Below, piece after piece: positions 15,810 through 23,669 of a stretch of 25,698 nucleotides of DNA (position 1 is the stretch's first letter; each line of letters begins with the position of its first letter). A program made the position numbers and the translations under genes. The notes below the pieces were generated by a model. It worked only from the letters and a program-made list of their open reading frames with translations. It was not told the origin of the DNA and made no database searches. The stretch is from positions 1 through 25,698 of the forward strand of contig JBDZVX010000026.1 of the NCBI GenBank assembly GCA_040255925.1, read 5' to 3'. The DNA is from Nitrolancea sp040255925 (GTDB lineage: Bacteria > Chloroflexota > Chloroflexia > Thermomicrobiales > Thermomicrobiaceae).

Positions 15810-15899
15810 CCCTCACCCCCGGCCCCTCTCCCAATTCTGGGAGAGGGGAGCGCATTCAAACGTTCTGTCCCCCTCCCCTAGAATTGGGGGAGGGGTTAG
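15810..15899 (+). repeat. Interspersed palindromic repeat, copy 2
   Basis: A 90-bp element of nested inverted repeats: CCCCTCTCCCAATTCTGGGAGAGGGG (split here as CCCCTCTCCCAATT / CTGGGAGAGGGG) followed by a matching CCCTCCCC-AATT-GGGGGAGGGG unit. Its reverse complement aligns with 2612-2696. The outer arms (CCCTCACCCCC and GGGGTGGGGG) may extend it to about 15908. It sits between the cupin and molybdoenzyme genes and could form RNA hairpins that limit read-through. Confidence 0.75.
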
Positions 15900-15934
15900 G
15901 GGTGGGGGCCGTTCGTGTCGAGGGACTCTTGTCC

Positions 15935-18124
15935 CTACCCTTTGACGTCAGTATCGCTATCGCCCGTGATATACGGGTACATCGCCGGATCCGTTTCCGG
16001 CGAATAATTATCCGTGGCTTGCCCTCCGGGCTCCACCGGCGCACTCACCGGCTCAATCGTCGCGGCAGCCACTTTGAACTCCGGGATGCTCACCGACGGC
16101 TCAACCACCGGGTTTGTCACCTGATTGACCCCCGCGACGCCCGGGTAGTGCATCGGGAGGAACAAGGTATCGGGCCGGATGGTATTCACAATCGAGGCCT
16201 TGACTTCGACACTCCCGCGCGGCGTGCGCACCCGCACGACCGTGCCGTTGGTAATTCGGAGGCGTTCCGCCTCCCGCTGGTTGATCTCCACGAACGCGTA
16301 TGGAGCCTGACCGTTGAGGGATTCGATCCGGCGCGTCTGATTGCCGGTCAGATACTGGAAGAGGAAGCGCCCGTTCGTCAGATAGAAGGGGAACTCGTCA
16401 TTCGGCTCCTCGGCCGGCGGCCGGTGGGGAGCCGGAATGAACCGGGCCTTCCCATCGGGGTGCGCGAAGCGCTCCTTGAAGAGCTGCGGCTCTCCGCTAT
16501 CCTCGTCGCTCACGCAGGGCTCGAATACCTCGCCATTCCGGCTCTCAATCTTCTCCCAGGTGAGACCGGAGTAGTCGGCGCGGCCACCCTTGGTCGCCAC
16601 CCGCAGCTCTTCAAAAATCTCCTGTGGCGAGTCGTACTGGAAAAACTCACCACGGCCCAGACGGCTAGCGATCTCTCGGAGAATCCACCAATCGGGCCGC
16701 GCCTCGCCGGGCGGTTCCGCAGCATAGTTGATCTTGAGCATCCGCCCTTCAAGGTTGGTCACAGTGCCCTCATCCTCAACCCAGATCGCGCTCGGCAGCA
16801 CGACATCCGCCATTTCCGCCGTTTCCGACATGAATGGATCCAGGACGACCAGAAATTCGAGACTGTCGAGCGCCTTCCGCACGAACGGCGTGTCGGGCAT
16901 CGAAAGCGCCGGGTTGGTCGAGAGGACCAGGCAGCCGGCGATTTCACCCTCAGTCATCATCCGCATCATCGAGGAAACCGGCACCCCGGCTCCCGGCAGA
17001 TCATCCGCCGGAACGCCCCAGACGCCGGCAATGTACTCCCGGTCCTCGGCATTCTCGATCGAGCGGTAGCCCGGCAGTTCGTCTGCCCGCTGGCCGAGCT
17101 CGCGGGCACCCTGGCCGTTTCCACTGCCGGTCAGCATCATCGTGCCACTGCCCGGCTTCCCGAACTGCCCCCGGGCCAGCGCCAGGTTGATGCAGGCCAG
17201 GCAGTTATTGACGCCATTCACCTGCTGCTCGATGCCTCGCGCGTGAACGATGACCGAGGTCCGGGCCATGCCGTAGACACGCGCCGCGGTCATAATGCGG
17301 TCCACCGGAACACCGGAGACTCGCGCGGCCTCTTCCATCGTATACGGCTCGACTGACGCTTTGACATCCTCCCAGCCGACCGTGCGATCGGCGATGTAGG
17401 CTTCATCGACACGCCCATCCTGGATGATCTGGCGGAGCATGGCATTGAGGACGAACGCGTCGGTCCCCGGCCGGAGCGGGAGCCAGAGATCGGCCATCCG
17501 GGCGATGCCGGTCTGGCGGGGGTCGAGCACGATCAGCCGCCCGCCCCAGCTCTTGGACTCCAAGATCCAGCTCATGAGAATCGGGAAGCAATCGCTGATA
17601 TTCGAGCCGACAACGACGATGCAATCCGCCTTCGGGAGTTCGGTAATTGCCAGCGGCGACCGGTCGAGGCCGAGCGCCTGGTTATAGGCGCTGGCCGCGC
17701 TGGACATGCAGAGCCTACCGGCGTAGTCGATATAGCGGGTTCGAAGCCCGACCCGCGCGAACTTTCCGGTCACATAGCACTTCTCGTTGGTCAGCGCCGA
17801 TCCCGAATAGACCGCTACTGCATCCCGGCCCTTGGCAGCCTGAATCCCGGCAAACCGCGTGGCGACAGCATCGAGCGCTTCATCCCAGGAGACGGGCTCC
17901 AGCGGGCTATTGCGTCCAGCCCGGCGCATCAAAGGTTGGGTCAGCCGGTCAGCGTGGTTGATCTGCTCGTACGCCATCATGCCCTTGGGACACAGCGTCC
18001 CCTGGTTGTGCACGAACTGGCGCGGCTCAACGCCGATCACCGATCCGCCTTCGACCACCAGGTTCATACCGCATTGGATCCCGCAAAACGAACAATGCGT
18101 CGGGATCAACGTCTGAGAATTCAT
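15935..18124 (-). CDS. Molybdopterin oxidoreductase, NasA/NarB-like nitrate reductase catalytic subunit
   Basis: A 729-residue protein of the Mo-bis-PGD family. A [4Fe-4S] site is formed by Cys11, Cys14, Cys18 and Cys45 (C-x2-C-x3-C-x26-C). The Mo ligand is probably Cys139 in GRLCMSSAA, a pattern typical of assimilatory/periplasmic nitrate reductases rather than formate dehydrogenases (RVCH). Later come LTGSGNGQGARELGQ, and a C-terminal dinucleotide-binding domain (LTNGRFLFQYLTGNQTRR, LRITNGTVVRV). No twin-arginine signal is present, so it should be cytoplasmic. ATG 18124 follows GGAGGG (18134-18139). No electron-transfer partner, nitrite reductase or transporter is next to it, so substrate assignment is by motif only; formate dehydrogenase-like activity cannot be excluded. 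Confidence 0.85.
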   Translation of the reverse strand: MNSQTLIPTHCSFCGIQCGMNLVVEGGSVIGVEPRQFVHNQGTLCPKGMMAYEQINHADRLTQPLMRRAGRNSPLEPVSWDEALDAVATRFAGIQAAKGRDAVAVYSGSALTNEKCYVTGKFARVGLRTRYIDYAGRLCMSSAASAYNQALGLDRSPLAITELPKADCIVVVGSNISDCFPILMSWILESKSWGGRLIVLDPRQTGIARMADLWLPLRPGTDAFVLNAMLRQIIQDGRVDEAYIADRTVGWEDVKASVEPYTMEEAARVSGVPVDRIMTAARVYGMARTSVIVHARGIEQQVNGVNNCLACINLALARGQFGKPGSGTMMLTGSGNGQGARELGQRADELPGYRSIENAEDREYIAGVWGVPADDLPGAGVPVSSMMRMMTEGEIAGCLVLSTNPALSMPDTPFVRKALDSLEFLVVLDPFMSETAEMADVVLPSAIWVEDEGTVTNLEGRMLKINYAAEPPGEARPDWWILREIASRLGRGEFFQYDSPQEIFEELRVATKGGRADYSGLTWEKIESRNGEVFEPCVSDEDSGEPQLFKERFAHPDGKARFIPAPHRPPAEEPNDEFPFYLTNGRFLFQYLTGNQTRRIESLNGQAPYAFVEINQREAERLRITNGTVVRVRTPRGSVEVKASIVNTIRPDTLFLPMHYPGVAGVNQVTNPVVEPSVSIPEFKVAAATIEPVSAPVEPGGQATDNYSPETDPAMYPYITGDSDTDVKG

Positions 18125-18577
18125 CTCACCATTCCCTCCCAACCGGGAGTCGCGTCCCGGTCCGTTGAAAATCGCGTTGCGTTCATTTCGATCCCACGCG
18201 GGAAAAACACGAAGCGGCGAACGCTGGTGGAATCCCCCGGCGGTACCTGGTCAGCGGATATGGGTGGCAGGCGCCGCGGGAGGAGCGATGGTACCGGTGG
18301 GACCGGCACGGTTCCATGCCCGTGGCCACCCATAGATTGACGACGCACGGGGGATCGGCGATACGCGGGAGAGCCGGCGTGGACGCCGGCCCGGCACGGG
18401 TGATCACTCCGAGATGCTCGACCGATGATTGTCCGCTCACCGTCTAGGACGTCTTAGCGCCGGCAATATCCCGGTTCCACGATGGCCGGATCGGACTTGC
18501 CACTTATCATACCAACAACTACAAAAACCCTGTTTGATCTACCGCAACCCCGTTTGATCTTCCGCCGAATCGCCACG
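18125..18577. other. Intergenic region upstream of the molybdoenzyme gene
   Basis: About 450 bp with no convincing gene. It contains a strong inverted repeat at 18373-18390 (GCCGGCG-TGGA-CGCCGGC, 7-bp stem and 4-nt loop) without a following T-run, so it is a hairpin of unknown role and not a classical terminator. The molybdoenzyme promoter should lie here but no clear boxes were recognised. Confidence 0.5.
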
Positions 18578-19063
18578 CTACCAGGTGACGCTGACATCCG
18601 GGGGCATCCCATCCGAAGACTGCCAGGCAACAACGTGCGCTACCGGCCGGACGAACCCGGTTTCGAGATCTTCGATCAGGAGCGCGCGAAGGAAGCGCGG
18701 CTCGATCGGCGCCACCGCCGTCCGCGGGTCAACCACCTGAAGGACCGGCGCTAGCGGTGCATCGGCGGCCATTTCGGCGTCGTCCGCCAGCTCGGCCAGG
18801 TAGTAGAGACCGATCTCGTGCAATGCCCGGCCATCGAAGACCTCGGCGGCGTAGACCAAACGGGTCACGCGTGCTTCAAGACCGGCCTGGTTCCGGAGGT
18901 GTCGAGCCAGCGTATCCACCCCGGTTTCGCCGAACTGGACCGCGCTTCCCGGGAGGGTCAGCACGTTGCCACGATCACCCGGCATCTCCAGCATCACGAC
19001 CTCCCGGCCAAATGGGATGATCGCGCGGGCAATCAACTGAACGTGAGCTATCTCGCCTGCCAC
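18578..19063 (-). CDS. Nudix-fold protein with degenerate Nudix box
   Basis: A 161-residue protein resembling Nudix hydrolases. The region at residues 38-61 (LPGSAVQFGET, then TLARHLRNQAGLEARV) lines up with the Nudix box LPGG.VE.GE...A..REV.EETG. The REUXEE core reads RHLRNQ, so the glutamates that bind the catalytic metal are missing. Many such proteins are regulators or binding proteins rather than hydrolases. GTG 19063 is chosen because GGAGG (19070-19074) lies six nt upstream; a TTG at 19081 is less likely. It is upstream of the molybdoenzyme on the same strand, but 450 bp away. Confidence 0.75.
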   Translation of the reverse strand: MAGEIAHVQLIARAIIPFGREVVMLEMPGDRGNVLTLPGSAVQFGETGVDTLARHLRNQAGLEARVTRLVYAAEVFDGRALHEIGLYYLAELADDAEMAADAPLAPVLQVVDPRTAVAPIEPRFLRALLIEDLETGFVRPVAHVVAWQSSDGMPPDVSVTW

Positions 19064-19529
19064 TATCTGCCTCCCAACCAATCATCAAGAGCTGGTCCGC
19101 TCAGGCGACCGCATGCGCGGAGTGTAGCGTGATGAAGCATGGGGATTCCACACCTGCCGTGCTCGGTGCGCCCGATTACCCCACACAGGACTTTCCTACT
19201 TCCCAGAGAATGTCGACTAGTTCGGCGCTGGCGATGCCTTGAGCACCCCCCTCAAGACACGGAATGCCTCAAGCAGCAAATCATACGCACATAACGCTAT
19301 GGTGTTCCCATAATGATGATGATGCTAATATCGCCGCCCACTTGCGTCAACTTGTCCCACGCGTTATAGTATTAGTACACCACGTGGTTTCGTATCACGA
19401 TGTTACAGGAATCTCTGCAAGAGCGGCTTTGCGGCCGACAAGCATTGGTCTTATCTTGCTTCGGAGGTCTCGGCTGAACGGTCCGGCCAACCAACGAATT
19501 GGTTGAATGCTCAGCGGAAGGGTAGGGTG
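19064..19529. other. Intergenic, locally AT-richer region
   Basis: About 465 bp between the divergent Nudix and exported-protein genes. The part 19260-19410 is clearly richer in A and T than the surroundings. An 80-codon open frame (19264-19506) has no recognisable features or good ribosome binding site and is not called. A small inverted repeat CTTGAG...CTCAAG lies at 19238-19256. Confidence 0.45.
19342..19370 (+). promoter_or_regulatory. Putative promoter of the exported-protein operon
   Basis: TTGCGT (19342-19347), 17 nt, TATAGT (19365-19370): a good -10 with a moderate -35, in AT-rich DNA about 160 nt before the ATG at 19530. Confidence 0.4.
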
Positions 19530-19565
19530 ATGAAATAGCAGTTCCTTGCGGTCCTCGCGATTCTG

Positions 19566-20243
19566 GTGGTCTCGCTCCTACCAGTCGGGGCCGGTGCCTA
19601 CTCGGCCTCAGGTTGGCTTTACATCCTTCCGGTCAAGTCCAATGATCCGTTCGGTTACCTGGGCACCTACGGCGAGATTTCGCAACAGGATCCGATCTGC
19701 GCATCAGGTCAGGCATATGCATCGTCTTCAAACCAGATTCGGTTCGACATCGGCGGCTACACCGCTCCATTCACTGAAGTCGGGCTTACTAAAAGCTGCA
19801 CCAGCGGCAAGCTTTATCCCTACATCGCCTACGGCGTGAATGGAGATCCGACCTTCTACGAGACTTCGTATTTTGCTTATCCAACGGTTCCGGCCGAGTA
19901 CGTAGCCACTGAAGTCGACTACACGGGAGGTGGAGCATGGAGCATGAACTTTAACTATCATGGAACGGTGATTGGCCAGAATGCGTATCTCAATCAGTAT
20001 GTCTCAATGCCGTACGCCGCCTCGGGTGCGGAGGCTGGAATGAGCGCTGGCTTGAGCGTATCATGCTACGGATGCCCGACCGGGTACTCGAATCACCGGA
20101 ATCTTATGTTCAACGCCTCCGATACTAACGGTTATATCCCCTGGGCTTGTTATGATAGAGCTCTCCGGCAGAACAACAACCCGGCACAGATTCTGCAACC
20201 CACCGGCTGTCCTCACGACAGCGAGTTCAGCATTAATTCGTAG
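19566..20243 (+). CDS. Exported hypothetical protein with amber codon near its apparent original start
   Basis: From GTG 19566 this gives 225 residues. Just upstream and in the same frame lies ATG AAA TAG CAG (19530-19541) behind a GGAAGGG site. The codons after the TAG encode a hydrophobic segment (QFLAVLAILVV, then SLLPVGAGAYS) that would complete a signal peptide. So the natural start is probably 19530, now cut by an amber at codon 3. From 19566 the signal peptide is shortened and has no evident ribosome binding site. The mature part is rich in Tyr, Ser, Gly and beta-strand pattern, with several Cys. The family is not recognised. It may be a recent pseudogene, be read through, or reflect a sequencing error. 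Confidence 0.65.
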   Translation: MVSLLPVGAGAYSASGWLYILPVKSNDPFGYLGTYGEISQQDPICASGQAYASSSNQIRFDIGGYTAPFTEVGLTKSCTSGKLYPYIAYGVNGDPTFYETSYFAYPTVPAEYVATEVDYTGGGAWSMNFNYHGTVIGQNAYLNQYVSMPYAASGAEAGMSAGLSVSCYGCPTGYSNHRNLMFNASDTNGYIPWACYDRALRQNNNPAQILQPTGCPHDSEFSINS

Positions 20244-20257
20244 CAAGGGGGAAACGT

Positions 20258-20854
20258 GTGAAACGAATAAGTATTGTCGTCGGACTGATCATCGTCCTCG
20301 TGCTCGGTGTGCTGCTGCTACCTCGGTTCCGCCAGTCGGTGGGAGCCGAACCAGTATCGCTCACGCAGGATAACGCGGCCACGCCATCTGCCGCCGGATC
20401 ACCGAATCCGACGCAGCCGTTCCATCCCCACAGCCTGCGGGGGTTGACCCAAGGCCAGCTCGAGGACTATGCGCGGGCCTATGCGGCCTACACTCAGATG
20501 GGGCCGATCGACAGCATCCCGTTTGCCAAGATCGCCACTGAGCATGAGATGCGGGAGGCCGGACTAGTCGGCTTGCCGGACGAAAACAACGAGTATGGCT
20601 GGGTAATCTTCAAGGGAAATATGGCGGTGACCGTTCCGGGGGCGCGGCCAGGGACCCCCAAGGTAGTCCCCTATCAGATCTTGGGTTTCGATCTGGACCG
20701 CGGTGAGCCGTTCCACACCATCGTGTCACCGGAGGGAACCGGGCTCGGCAAGCTGGTCGGCGATCCCAGCCTGCCACCACCGGTCGTGATACCTTCGCAT
20801 CTACCGATGGCCAGTCCCCTCCCATCGTCGTATCCAATCTGGAACCCTAGGTAG
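20258..20854 (+). CDS. Exported or membrane-anchored hypothetical protein
   Basis: A 198-residue protein starting at GTG 20258 with AAGGGGGAA (20245-20253) upstream. The N-terminus KRISIVVGLIIVLVLGVLLL is a signal peptide or membrane anchor with no clear cleavage site. A Pro/Ala/Ser/Thr-rich linker (about residues 35-60) leads to a soluble domain (LEDYARAYAAYTQMGPID ... GWVIFKGNMAVTVPG) and a Pro-rich tail. It begins 14 nt after the stop of the preceding exported protein, so the two are probably co-transcribed and may act together at the cell surface. The family is not recognised. A hairpin terminator follows at 20891-20919. Confidence 0.75.
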   Translation: MKRISIVVGLIIVLVLGVLLLPRFRQSVGAEPVSLTQDNAATPSAAGSPNPTQPFHPHSLRGLTQGQLEDYARAYAAYTQMGPIDSIPFAKIATEHEMREAGLVGLPDENNEYGWVIFKGNMAVTVPGARPGTPKVVPYQILGFDLDRGEPFHTIVSPEGTGLGKLVGDPSLPPPVVIPSHLPMASPLPSSYPIWNPR

Positions 20855-20890
20855 AGCCGATAGCTACACTGCCGCGCTAAGGATCGTCAC

Positions 20891-20919
20891 AGGGGCTGAC
20901 CTGATGGTCAGTCCCCTTT
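20891..20919 (+). terminator. Intrinsic terminator-like hairpin
   Basis: AGGGGCTGACC, loop TGAT, GGTCAG-T-CCCC, then TTT: a GC-rich stem of ten base pairs with one bulged T and a short T-run, 37 nt after the stop at 20854. It would end the two-gene exported-protein unit. The remaining sequence to 21201 shows no confident gene; the frame upstream of the methyltransferase (from 20959) looks non-coding. Confidence 0.65.
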
Positions 20920-21201
20920 CCTCTCGCCTCTCCTCTAGATGATGGCAACGTCCTCCACTTGCTCACCCCATCAGTGACCCACCAACTCGAGAATGATCCT
21001 ACGCCCAGCGACCACCAGCCCGGGCACGGGGGTGGACTAGTCCCACACCTGTGCGCCCAGGTCCATCGTCACGGTCATCCCTGGGGTTTGCTATCGCCCG
21101 GAGAGCGCAGCAACACCGCGCATGGCGCGAATAGTGCGGAAACGCCGCCACCATCGGACATTGACTCCTCGTGGTGGCGATCGAACGCGGGAAGGGAGAC
21201 C

Positions 21202-21933
21202 ATGACCGGCGCATTTCCGCGAGCAGCGCGGCTCGAACTGCTCGACCGGCTCGACGATGACCGGCTGATCTCCGAGCTTGGCGCGAACCTGCGCGATATC
21301 CGGCGGTCCAACCGCTATCTCGGCGGGGCTTCAGCCCTTCTCAGACGGCTCCAGCCATATTTGGATGGCACGCGGTCGATATCGCTGCTCGATGTCGCGA
21401 CCGGATCGGCCGATATCCCAGTTATCATCGCTCGCCGCGCGGCATGCCAGCACCGTTCGGTGTCGATCGTGGCGACTGACATCGCCGGGCCGGTACTGGA
21501 CGAAGCCCGCCGGCAGGTCGACCGGAGCGGGCTGAACACGATCCGGATCGAACAAGCCGACGCGCTCGCCCTGCCCTACCACGACGCCGAGTTCGACCTG
21601 GTGACCTGCTCGCTGGCGCTGCATCACTTTGATCCACGCCGGGCGGTGATCGTCCTCTCGGAAATGCGCCGGGTGGCTCGGCGAGCGGTCTTCGTCAACG
21701 ACCTGGAGCGCTCACGCCTGGCCTGGGTTGGCGCCTGGCTGCTGGCCCACGGCACCACGCGGAACCGGCTGACCCGGCACGACGCGCCACTCTCAGTGCG
21801 GCGCGCCTATACAAAGGACGAAACACTCGGACTCTGCCGGCGAGCCGGATGGCCGCTCCCGCGATTCGCGCGCGCCCGGTTTTTTCGCATGGTGGTCTGG
21901 TCGGAGGTGGATGCTGGATCTCCTGAAGCATGA
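21202..21933 (+). CDS. SAM-dependent class I methyltransferase
   Basis: A 243-residue methyltransferase. The SAM-binding motif I is LLDVATGSADIP (residues 62-73), an acidic motif II follows (ATDIAGPVLDEAR), and LALHHFDP (138-145) is typical of UbiE/methyltransf_11 proteins. It probably methylates a small molecule or polyketide-type product made by its neighbours. ATG 21202 has AAGGGAG (21192-21198) upstream and gives a normal length; the frame extending to 20959 is not family-like. Its end overlaps the next gene by 23 nt, indicating translational coupling. Confidence 0.88.
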   Translation: MTGAFPRAARLELLDRLDDDRLISELGANLRDIRRSNRYLGGASALLRRLQPYLDGTRSISLLDVATGSADIPVIIARRAACQHRSVSIVATDIAGPVLDEARRQVDRSGLNTIRIEQADALALPYHDAEFDLVTCSLALHHFDPRRAVIVLSEMRRVARRAVFVNDLERSRLAWVGAWLLAHGTTRNRLTRHDAPLSVRRAYTKDETLGLCRRAGWPLPRFARARFFRMVVWSEVDAGSPEA

Positions 21934-23137
21934 TCGGCCGGACGTGCTGGTAATCGGCGGTGGCCCGGCCGGAGCGACGACGGCGGTGCTGTTGGCCCAG
22001 CGAGGGCACGATGTCGTCCTGCTGGATAAAGCCCGCTTCCCACGGGCGAAGGCTTGCGCCGAGTACGTGAACCCAGCCGCCGCCACGATCCTCGGGCGGA
22101 TCGGCATTCACACTCTCGCGCTGAACGCCGGAGCAGTTCCGATCGATGGAATGATGGTGATCACCCCGAGGGAAACGCGGTTTACACTCGATTACGCTAG
22201 CGGCACACCCTTTCCGGCGCTGGGGCTCTCCCGGGAGCGGCTTGACTGGCTGCTGATCGGCCGGGCGCGCGAGGTGGGCGTCGATGTCCGAGAGGGCAGC
22301 CCGGTCCGCGAGGTCGCGCGGGAACCGGACGGTAGGCTCCGGGTCCGCGTCGTGGAATCCAGACGGGAGCGGACTCTGCGCCCGCGCCTGCTGATCGGCG
22401 CGGACGGCCGCTATTCGGTTGTCGCTCGGGGACTGGGACTCAGCCGGGACGTCCGCTGGCCCCGGCGGATCGGATTGGCCGCTCACTACCGGGACTTCCC
22501 GCTGGTGGAGGGCTTCGGCGAGATGCACGTCTCCCCCCATGGCTACTGCGGCATCGCGCCGCAAGAGGGGGGGCGGGTCAATGTCGCGATGGTGCTCGGC
22601 CTGGCACGTTCCCGTGCGCGCTCGGGAGACCGGCAACCGGTCGCGGAACGCTTTGAAACCCTACTGACGAGCTTCCCCGGTCTTGCCGAGCGCGCCGGCC
22701 AGGCCGAGCGCGTGAGCCCGGTCCGCGGTGTCGGCCCATTGGCCCACCGGGTCGCGCGGGTAGCCGGCGATGGCTTTCTGCTGGTCGGTGACGCGGCCGG
22801 ATTCTTTGATCCATTCACCGGCGAAGGGATTTACGACGCGCTGCGGGGTGGCGAGCTTGCGGCGGCTACGGCCAGTGAAGCGCTCCGGACGGGTGACGTG
22901 TCGGCTTCCGGGCTGGCGTCCTACCGGCAGGCCCGGCGGGACGCCTTCGCGGCCAAACGGCACGCGGCCTGGCTGATGCAGCTCTTCCTCCGCTACCCCA
23001 GCCTCCTCTGCTACAGCGCCGGGCGGATCTCCCGGCGACCAGGCGTGGCCGCCGTCATGAGCGGCGTCCTCGGCGGTTATGGTGACGCGGGCGTGATCCT
23101 GACACCCGGATTTCTCTGGCAGGCCCTCCGGCCTTAG
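21911..23137 (+). CDS. FAD-dependent oxidoreductase (geranylgeranyl reductase / PHBH-type family)
   Basis: A 408-residue flavoprotein. The FAD-binding GxGxxG is GGGPAG (residues 16-21) ending in an acidic residue (VVLLDK). The later conserved segments LIGADGRYS (161-169) and LVGDAAGFFDPFTGEGI (291-307) are those of group A flavin oxidoreductases and GGR-type reductases. It may hydroxylate or reduce a polyketide or lipid intermediate. The start overlaps the methyltransferase end (GGAGG at 21903-21907 inside that gene). The next gene begins 22 nt after the stop. Confidence 0.88.
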   Translation: MLDLLKHDRPDVLVIGGGPAGATTAVLLAQRGHDVVLLDKARFPRAKACAEYVNPAAATILGRIGIHTLALNAGAVPIDGMMVITPRETRFTLDYASGTPFPALGLSRERLDWLLIGRAREVGVDVREGSPVREVAREPDGRLRVRVVESRRERTLRPRLLIGADGRYSVVARGLGLSRDVRWPRRIGLAAHYRDFPLVEGFGEMHVSPHGYCGIAPQEGGRVNVAMVLGLARSRARSGDRQPVAERFETLLTSFPGLAERAGQAERVSPVRGVGPLAHRVARVAGDGFLLVGDAAGFFDPFTGEGIYDALRGGELAAATASEALRTGDVSASGLASYRQARRDAFAAKRHAAWLMQLFLRYPSLLCYSAGRISRRPGVAAVMSGVLGGYGDAGVILTPGFLWQALRP

Positions 23138-23159
23138 GGCGAAGAGGAGCAGGAGTGCG

Positions 23160-23669
23160 ATGCACCGGATCAATCGCGTGGATATCAATGGCGAACTCGA
23201 TCGGATTTACCGGCTGGGCGCTGAGATCGAACGCTGGCCGCTGATCCTCCCGCATTACCGTGGCGTCGATCTCCTCTGGCGGCAGAGTAACGCGGTGATC
23301 GCCCGGATGCGGGCCACGCGGAGCGGTATCCCGGTCTCCTGGACCTGCGTGCAGCAGCGTTTTCCCGGTGAGCCGCGCATCACCTTCCGGCACATCGCCG
23401 GGTTCACCGCCGGCATGGAAGTCACCTGGCAGTTCACCGAACTCACCGATGGCCGGATTCGCGTCGAGATCATCCACGACTTCCGCAAGGGCTGGCCGCT
23501 GGTCGACCGGCTCGTCTCGGACCGCGTAGTTGGCGACTACTTCGTCGCGAACATCGCCGATAAGACGTTGGCCCGGATCAAGATCCTCGCCGAAACAGCA
23601 TGTCAGCCTGTCTCCATCCCGGTCACGCCGGTACAGCCAACGGTAATCCCGGCGGAGCCACGGCAATGA
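23160..23669 (+). CDS. SRPBCC-family protein (polyketide cyclase/aromatase-like)
   Basis: A 169-residue protein with the START/SRPBCC pattern: an N-terminal strand, IYRLGAEIERWPLILPHYRGV (typical of cyclase proteins), central strands (FRHIAGFTAGMEVTWQF) and a long C-terminal helix ending ADKTLARIKILAE. Family members bind hydrophobic ligands; some catalyse aromatic ring closure of polyketides. Context beside a ketosynthase supports a cyclase-like role, but this is inference. ATG 23160 follows AGGAG (23151-23155). Its stop overlaps the ketosynthase start (ATGA at 23666-23669). The last 15-20 residues are Pro-rich. Confidence 0.83.
   Translation: MHRINRVDINGELDRIYRLGAEIERWPLILPHYRGVDLLWRQSNAVIARMRATRSGIPVSWTCVQQRFPGEPRITFRHIAGFTAGMEVTWQFTELTDGRIRVEIIHDFRKGWPLVDRLVSDRVVGDYFVANIADKTLARIKILAETACQPVSIPVTPVQPTVIPAEPRQ

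Noticed and set aside
15755..17356. 533-codon plus-strand frame
   Set aside because: Antisense to the molybdoenzyme, which carries intact Fe-S and Mo-ligand motifs.
17738..17760. GGGTTCGAAGCCC, resembling a tRNA T-arm
   Set aside because: It lies inside the molybdoenzyme coding region and no cloverleaf could be built around it.
18373..18390. GC-rich hairpin as terminator of the Nudix gene
   Set aside because: No T-run follows on the minus strand; recorded only as an inverted repeat of unknown role.
19264..19506. 80-codon plus-strand frame as a gene
   Set aside because: No ribosome binding site or motif, and it spans the likely promoter of the exported-protein unit.
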